From contig NZ_JAIVFW010000048.1 in the NCBI RefSeq assembly GCF_020829595.1, positions 1 through 57,688 of the forward strand: DNA of 57,688 nucleotides, given 5' to 3'. A program made the position numbers and the translations under genes. Below, in pieces: positions 53,374 through 57,688 of the stretch (position 1 is its first letter; each line of letters opens with the position of its first letter). The notes below the pieces were generated by a model. It was not told the origin of the DNA. It ran no database searches and saw nothing but the letters and a program-made list of their open reading frames with translations. This stretch comes from Nostoc sp. CHAB 5844 (GTDB lineage Bacteria; Cyanobacteriota; Cyanobacteriia; Cyanobacteriales; Nostocaceae).

Positions 53374-53824
53374 AGTTGCTTTGGGTAAACAAATAAAAAT
53401 TAAAAAAGCTGAGATTAAAGATGCAGAACGAATTGCTATTCTTGGCGAACAACTTGGATATTCTCTAACAAGCCAACAAGTAGAGCAACGCCTTGATAAA
53501 GTTAAAAATAATTATGACCATGTTGTTTATGTTGCGACTTTAGCAAATGACTATGTGATTGGTTGGGCGCACGCTTATATTTGTGATTTACTAATTATGC
53601 CAACTCAGGCAATTCTTTTAGGCTTAGTAGTAGATAAAGATTATCGAAATCATGGGATTGGTCGTTATTTAATGCAGCAAATCGAACAATGGGCTGCTAT
53701 GAAAAAATGTGATGGTGTAATGTTACGTTCTAATATTAAACGCAAAGAAGCACACTTATTTTATGAAAAAATTGGATATACCAATATAAAACAATCATTG
53801 GCTTTTTATAAACAATTGGTTTAG
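53363..53824 (+). CDS. GNAT-family N-acetyltransferase
   Basis: GNAT protein of 153 residues with the acetyl-CoA-binding motif LVVDKDYRNHGIGRYLMQQ (about 91-109) and the C-terminal NIKRKEAHLFYEKIGYTN. It starts at ATG 53363 inside the end of the methyltransferase remnant; in-frame sequence upstream is not GNAT-like. Substrate unknown. It is the last gene of the ArgJ-like/HAD/methyltransferase block. Confidence 0.82.
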   Translation: MVNKVALGKQIKIKKAEIKDAERIAILGEQLGYSLTSQQVEQRLDKVKNNYDHVVYVATLANDYVIGWAHAYICDLLIMPTQAILLGLVVDKDYRNHGIGRYLMQQIEQWAAMKKCDGVMLRSNIKRKEAHLFYEKIGYTNIKQSLAFYKQLV

Positions 53825-53882
53825 TAAATAATATGCGTTTTTATCAGTTAATGATTTAATTACAAAATCAGGGAGTAGTTTT

Positions 53883-54110
53883 ATGGCTTTAATCAATCAA
53901 AGAGTAGATGTGCCTGTAATGGTCGATGAATCAAAATGTTTAGAGAAATGTACAGCCTGTATAGAAGTTTGTCCTTTAGATGTGTTGGCTAAGAATCCAG
54001 AAACAGGGAAAGCATATATGAAGTATGACGAGTGTTGGTTTTGTCTACCCTGTGAAAAAGAATGTCCAACCAATGCTATTACTGTGCAGATTCCCTTTTT
54101 ATTACGTTAA
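53883..54110 (+). CDS. AprB-like 2[4Fe-4S] ferredoxin
   Basis: Ferredoxin of 75 residues with two cluster motifs: Cys19, 23, 26 and 30 (CLEKCTACIEVCP) and Cys51, 54, 57 and 61 (CWFCLPCEKECP). The first motif has the CX3CX2CX3C spacing and the overall length of the AprB-like small ferredoxins paired with AprA-like flavoproteins. It would carry electrons to or from the flavoprotein at 49259. GGGAG lies upstream of the ATG, and the HEAT-repeat gene follows after 21 bases. Confidence 0.88.
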   Translation: MALINQRVDVPVMVDESKCLEKCTACIEVCPLDVLAKNPETGKAYMKYDECWFCLPCEKECPTNAITVQIPFLLR

Positions 54111-54131
54111 ATATTTAGAGTATTTTAAATC

Positions 54132-55091
54132 ATGAGTGATGATATACAACCTTGGCTAGAAATGCTGCGATCGCCTGATCTAAATGACCGCTTAGTAGCA
54201 GTCAAAACCTTACAACATCTTGGCGATGATGAAACAGTAGACGCATTAATCATTGCTTTACAAGATGAACATATTGCTGTTCAAAAAATAGCCATATCTG
54301 CACTTTGGGAGATTGCCAATCCTATAGCTATTCCAGCTTTAATTGAATGCCTTAGTTCTACCGATAAAGATATTCGTACTGAAGCCGCATCAGCTTTAAA
54401 CGAGTTAGTTACTCAAAATGATTTACTACTGTTACTAGATAAACTTCAGAGTGGTGATATAAATACGCAACTAAATATTTTAGTGCTGTTGCGAAAAATT
54501 CATGATATCCAATCTTTACCCTCTATATTACCATTTTTACAATCAAATAAACCTGAGTTAAGAGAAGCAGCGATTACCACATTGCGATATCTTAATCAAC
54601 TAGAAAAATGTCCCCAAGCTTTGGATTTAATCTTTGATGAATCAGCAGTTGTGCGTCGTGCTGCTGCGTTAACTCTAGGACATTTACAAGATACAGAAGT
54701 AATTACTAAACTTAGTCAAGCACTCATTAATGATAGTGACTGGCAAGTATGTCGTAATGCAGCTAAATCTCTAGCTATTCATGCAAGTCATCAAGCAATT
54801 TTCGCATTAGAAATTGCTTTAGGTGATGAACATTGGCAAGTCAGGAAAGCAGCTGCACAAGCACTGCAAAAACTTCCAGATGTACAAGTTATGCCACAAT
54901 TAATTCAAGCATTAACGGATGAATATGCAGATGTCCGTAAAGAAGCAGTAATTGCCCTTGGGAATTTAGCTCATCCTGATGTTATTAATCCTCTGCAACA
55001 AGCTTTAGATGATCCTGATAAGGAGGTGGCTATTCAAGCACAACGGGCAATTTATAAAATACAAACAGATAAAATAGTCTCAAAGGAGTAG
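54132..55091 (+). CDS. HEAT-repeat protein
   Basis: Protein of 319 residues made of about nine HEAT/PBS-lyase-like repeats, each of the form VRRAAALTLGHLQDTEVI / VRKEAVIALGNLAHPDVI. These give a superhelical scaffold. In cyanobacteria the same repeats occur in phycobilin lyases (CpcE/F) and in many scaffolds. Its place directly behind the AprB-like ferredoxin suggests it is a partner or chaperone of that redox pair. No catalytic residues were identified. Confidence 0.85.
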   Translation: MSDDIQPWLEMLRSPDLNDRLVAVKTLQHLGDDETVDALIIALQDEHIAVQKIAISALWEIANPIAIPALIECLSSTDKDIRTEAASALNELVTQNDLLLLLDKLQSGDINTQLNILVLLRKIHDIQSLPSILPFLQSNKPELREAAITTLRYLNQLEKCPQALDLIFDESAVVRRAAALTLGHLQDTEVITKLSQALINDSDWQVCRNAAKSLAIHASHQAIFALEIALGDEHWQVRKAAAQALQKLPDVQVMPQLIQALTDEYADVRKEAVIALGNLAHPDVINPLQQALDDPDKEVAIQAQRAIYKIQTDKIVSKE

Positions 55092-55113
55092 TAAATAACT
55101 CAGGCACATCGCA

Positions 55114-55434
55114 ATGGAAAATCCATTTCCTGGAATGAACCCGTATTTGGAACAGCCTGAACTTTGGCATCAAGTTCACAATCGTTTGATTGTAGCCATT
55201 GCTGATGACTTGACTCCTCAAATTGCGCCTAAATACCGAGTTTCGATAGAAGAGCGAGTTTACGCTAGTGTAGATGATATTTTACTAGTGGGAATTGCTG
55301 ATGTAGCAGTTGCTAACCGTAATACTTCAGATATGAGCATAACTTTGACGGCTGTAAAACTCACAGAACCCACTAAAGTGAAAGTTCCTATACCTGAACA
55401 GGTAACTGAGCGATTTTTAGAGGTGCGAACCTGA
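55114..55434 (+). pseudogene. DUF4058 protein, truncated by a repeat element
   Basis: The first 105 residues match DUF4058 (MENPFPGMNPYLEQPELWHQ, DVAVANR, EQVTERFLEVR). Full-length relatives are about 250 residues and continue with an EILSPKNK-type nuclease-like core. Here the frame stops where a 146-base element with inverted ends begins (55431), directly after FLEVRT. No continuation of the gene was found beyond the element. The protein is therefore cut in half. Confidence 0.8.
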
Positions 55435-55577
55435 CTTTTCACGTCATGTGGAAAAGCCGACGAAAAACCTAACCCCCTAGCCCCCTTACCGACGCGGGAA
55501 GGGGGAAGATTCAAAGTCTCTCTCCTACAAGGAGAGAGATTTAGAGAGAGGTTTTCCAGATCCCGTGAAAAGTCAGG
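55430..55577. mobile_element. MITE-like element interrupting the DUF4058 gene
   Basis: The ends CCTGACTTTTCACG (55430-55443) and CGTGAAAAGTCAGG (55564-55577) are perfect inverted repeats. A second pair, GGAAAA near 55451 and TTTTCC near 55552, lies inside. The middle contains CCCCCTAGCCCCCTT and CTCTCTCCTACAAGGAGAGA hairpins. It has no coding capacity; no clear target duplication was seen. Confidence 0.75.
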
Positions 55578-55658
55578 GATAAGAGAAATTTTACACATAA
55601 CTTAAATGAGAGCGATCATTACTTGGTAACTTAGTAATGCAACATGATTAAAGCTTTA

Positions 55659-56171
55659 CTAATTTTGCAATGCAAATTCCTTACTCCAAATAATTGATTT
55701 CTGCTCATCAGCAATATTTATGAGGTGGAGCTTATCAACAAAACAACGATAATTTAAGTTTAAACGTTGTGCCTCTGCTAAATCTTGCAAAAGCACCTCC
55801 GTATCTTTTGTAAATTTTCCTAGTGTTAAATGCGGAACAAATAGTAAATTATCTTTACGATATTTGGCTAATATATCTGTATATAGTTCATTGTGTAATT
55901 TTATCATCTCTATCTTTCCTGATTCAACCATTAAAAACAGATATTCATCCCATGATTTTTGCAATCCTTGGAGATGAATAGGAAACGTTTTCCACTTACT
56001 TAATATTTTATCGGTATGAAAAATGAGATAGTTTTCATTAATAAATTGGATTATGGGGAATACAAGTGTAATATGAGGTTCAATTAAATCAAATTGTGGA
56101 TCATATTTCTGCCTTATTTGCTGGATATACTCTGTGTTAATATTGGGATAATGTACGAGTGCGTAAGACAT
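55659..56171 (-). CDS. 2'-5' RNA ligase/cyclic phosphodiesterase-like protein
   Basis: Protein of 170 residues of the 2H phosphoesterase superfamily (LigT-like). The two signature motifs are PHITLVFP (about 33-40) and PHLTLGKF (about 112-119), each supplying a catalytic His and Thr. The family opens or forms 2',3'-cyclic and 2'-5' RNA phosphodiester bonds. No neighbour indicates a specific RNA target. Confidence 0.82.
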   Translation of the reverse strand: MSYALVHYPNINTEYIQQIRQKYDPQFDLIEPHITLVFPIIQFINENYLIFHTDKILSKWKTFPIHLQGLQKSWDEYLFLMVESGKIEMIKLHNELYTDILAKYRKDNLLFVPHLTLGKFTKDTEVLLQDLAEAQRLNLNYRCFVDKLHLINIADEQKSIIWSKEFALQN

Positions 56172-56356
56172 AAAGATAAATTATTAAAGGCTATAGTTAC
56201 TGCATATTTAACTAAATTGAATGTTACAGTAGCGTCAAAAATTACAGAATTCAAATTATGACATACACATTAACTAAACAAGCATCAGATTTGTCTGAAT
56301 TTTTTATGCAGTGATTAATCTCTAGCCACCAATTCCAATTCTAACCACCAGAAAAT

Positions 56357-57373
56357 ATGACTACAGCCTATCAGCAAGAAGTAGTTGAACTCCTCAAACA
56401 GGTTATTGAACCTATTTTAAAAAATGACATTGTTAGTTTGGGAATGGTGCGAAATCTTCGCATAGTTGATGACTACGTTTACTTGCGTTTATATATTGGT
56501 TCTCATCAGCAGCAATTAAAGTTAGAAGTTGAATCTAAATTATCATCTCTATCTTGGTGCAGAAAGATTTATATTCAAATTTGTACAATTCCTGGTGTAA
56601 AAATAACTCTGGGTGTTTCTAGTGGTAAAGGTGGTGTAGGTAAATCAACAACAGCCGTAAATATAGCCGCAGCTTTAAGTTTACAAGGTGCAAAGGTTGG
56701 GCTACTAGATGCGGATGTTTATGGGCCTAATTTGCCACAAATGTTAGGTTTAGGACAAGCTGATATTGAAGTTATTCATACTTCTACAGGTGATAAGTTT
56801 TTACCTTTAGAAGTGCAAGGGATAAAATTGATGTCAGTGGGTTTACTGGCAGAAGCAAATCGTCCTTTGGCATGGCGGGGGCCTGTACTACACAAAATTA
56901 TTACCCAATTTCTGCAAGATGTGGAATGGGGCGAATTAGATTATTTATTGATAGATTTACCCCCAGGTACAGGTGATGCTCAAATTACAATTATTCAAGA
57001 AAGCCCAATTTGTGGAGTTATTTTAGTGACGACTCCGCAGCAAGTTGCGATCGCAGATGTTCGCCGTAACATATATATGTTTCGCCAAGTCGGTGTTCCC
57101 GTTCTGGGTATCGTAGAAAATATGAGTTATTTAATCTGCGGTGATTGTGGTTCACGCACATATATTTTTGGTAGTGGTGGCGGCGAACAACTCGCAACAG
57201 AATTGCAAGCACCACTGTTGGGACAAATCCCAATAGATCAGCGCATTTGTAGCGGTGGTGATACCGGAAATCCGATCGCAACTAGTGAACAAGCTTCCCC
57301 AGCCAGTGAAGTTTTCAGACAAATTGCGATCGCACTTAACACAACTTTCAGCACAGCCAAGAATGTTATCTAA
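56357..57373 (+). CDS. mrp: Mrp/NBP35 family Fe-S cluster carrier ATPase
   Basis: Protein of 338 residues: an N-terminal MIP18-like (DUF59) region (about 1-80) and the Mrp/ApbC ParA-like ATPase with deviant Walker A GKGGVGKST at 90-98, DLPPGTGD, and the cluster-binding CGDC near residue 260. Mrp proteins assemble or deliver 4Fe-4S clusters. The N-terminal domain is shorter and less typical than in the housekeeping Mrp, so it may be an extra paralogue. Being close to the AprB-like ferredoxin, it may serve that redox module. Confidence 0.85.
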   Translation: MTTAYQQEVVELLKQVIEPILKNDIVSLGMVRNLRIVDDYVYLRLYIGSHQQQLKLEVESKLSSLSWCRKIYIQICTIPGVKITLGVSSGKGGVGKSTTAVNIAAALSLQGAKVGLLDADVYGPNLPQMLGLGQADIEVIHTSTGDKFLPLEVQGIKLMSVGLLAEANRPLAWRGPVLHKIITQFLQDVEWGELDYLLIDLPPGTGDAQITIIQESPICGVILVTTPQQVAIADVRRNIYMFRQVGVPVLGIVENMSYLICGDCGSRTYIFGSGGGEQLATELQAPLLGQIPIDQRICSGGDTGNPIATSEQASPASEVFRQIAIALNTTFSTAKNVI

Positions 57374-57484
57374 AGCACAGCACAAACCTTTCACTTCCAA
57401 TCCCACTAATCAGCAACCGCTCTTTTTTATTATTCAGTAATTGTTGAGTCCAATCGGTAAACCCACCATCTACAAGAAAATATT

Positions 57485-57688
57485 AGACCTCTTGCAAAAG
57501 TCAGTCATGAAGATTCGGTTTGTGGGAGATGAAGTTCATAATTGTAAAGACCAGCAATCAGATTGAACCTCAAACTAAATCTTTTTCGACGATTTCTATA
57601 AGTTAGAGACAAAATTTTAAATACTTTCAGCTGACGATTTACATGCTCACCTAAAACTCTAATTCTGGCTAATTCTTGATTGCTCTTT
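57485..57688 (-). mobile_element. IS5-family insertion sequence, partial at window end
   Basis: Begins with AGACCTCTTGCAAAAGTC preceded by ATT, as at 34889. The minus strand then encodes the transposase C-terminus in the same order (LGEHVNRKLKVFK-like to FNLIAGLYNYEL-like). The sequence differs from the first copy at scattered positions and runs off the window, so whether this copy is complete cannot be seen. Confidence 0.8.

Noticed and set aside
1-57688. tRNA, rRNA or other structured RNA genes
   Set aside because: No T-loop GGTTCGAATCC-like block in a tRNA context and no rRNA-like sequence was found by eye; small RNAs could still be missed.

Overview
The window is a stretch of chromosome from a filamentous, probably heterocyst-forming (Nostocales-type) cyanobacterium. 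The evidence is the very frequent HIP1 octamer GCGATCGC, heptanucleotide short tandem repeats (STRR) between and even inside genes, several families of small palindromic or MITE-like repeats, and typical cyanobacterial gene families (Uma2, DUF6737, DUF6918, DUF4058, lumenal pentapeptide protein). No rRNA, tRNA or regular CRISPR array was seen.

Layout. 228-6766: a type I Wadjet (JetABCD) plasmid-defence operon whose jetB reading frame is shifted by one base. 7171-8993: an SDR oxidoreductase, a spacer with two small repeat elements (one with an 8-bp target duplication), and an HD-domain (p)ppGpp-hydrolase-like protein. 9002-12833: an eroded type III CRISPR-Cas locus made of a TIGR03985/WYL regulator, two Csx3 genes (the second cut short), Csm5 and the first part of a Cas6, with no Cas10. 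12865-13637: a small protein and an HNH nuclease gene with a damaged start. 14121-16534: an SDR/SnoaL-like cluster in which one SDR has lost its catalytic core. 16881-19583: a GH63-like glucosidase. 19823-24573: the glycine cleavage genes gcvP, gcvH and gcvT with heptad repeats in every junction and within gcvP. 24706-28868: a lumenal pentapeptide protein, a BON lipoprotein, a transporter-protein fragment and an RCK/TrkA-type K+ channel-like protein. 28868-29888: remnants of a ROCO (LRR-Roc) protein and a small cyanobacterial protein. 30263-34622: rpiA, a DUF6918 protein, a G+C-rich quinone oxidoreductase, an NmrA-like protein and a small secreted remnant. 34889-35335: a deleted IS5-type element; part of a second copy closes the window. 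35506-41145: Uma2, DUF6737, a PBP2 fragment and potA, potD and potB, with a four-helix-bundle gene inserted between potA and potD inside perfect inverted heptad repeats. 41749-47700: LivF-type ATPase, two Uma2 proteins, a C-terminal processing protease, ispG and an O-methyltransferase. 47812-57373: an SsuA-like binding protein, an AprA-like flavoprotein, an ArgJ paralogue, a HAD hydrolase, a methyltransferase remnant, a GNAT, an AprB-like ferredoxin, a HEAT protein, a truncated DUF4058 protein, a 2'-5' RNA ligase-like protein and an Mrp/NBP35 ATPase.

Two themes stand out. Functional blocks (Wadjet, glycine cleavage, polyamine transport, a putative organosulfur/redox module) lie next to defence and accessory genes undergoing decay. 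The decay repeatedly takes one form: the beginning of one gene is joined to the end of the same or another gene by a deletion (csx3/csm5, cas6, SDR, ROCO, PBP2, GNAT, methyltransferase, IS transposase). Single-base frameshifts in jetB, the HNH gene and the four-helix-bundle gene are either recent mutations or sequencing errors; the sequence alone cannot decide.
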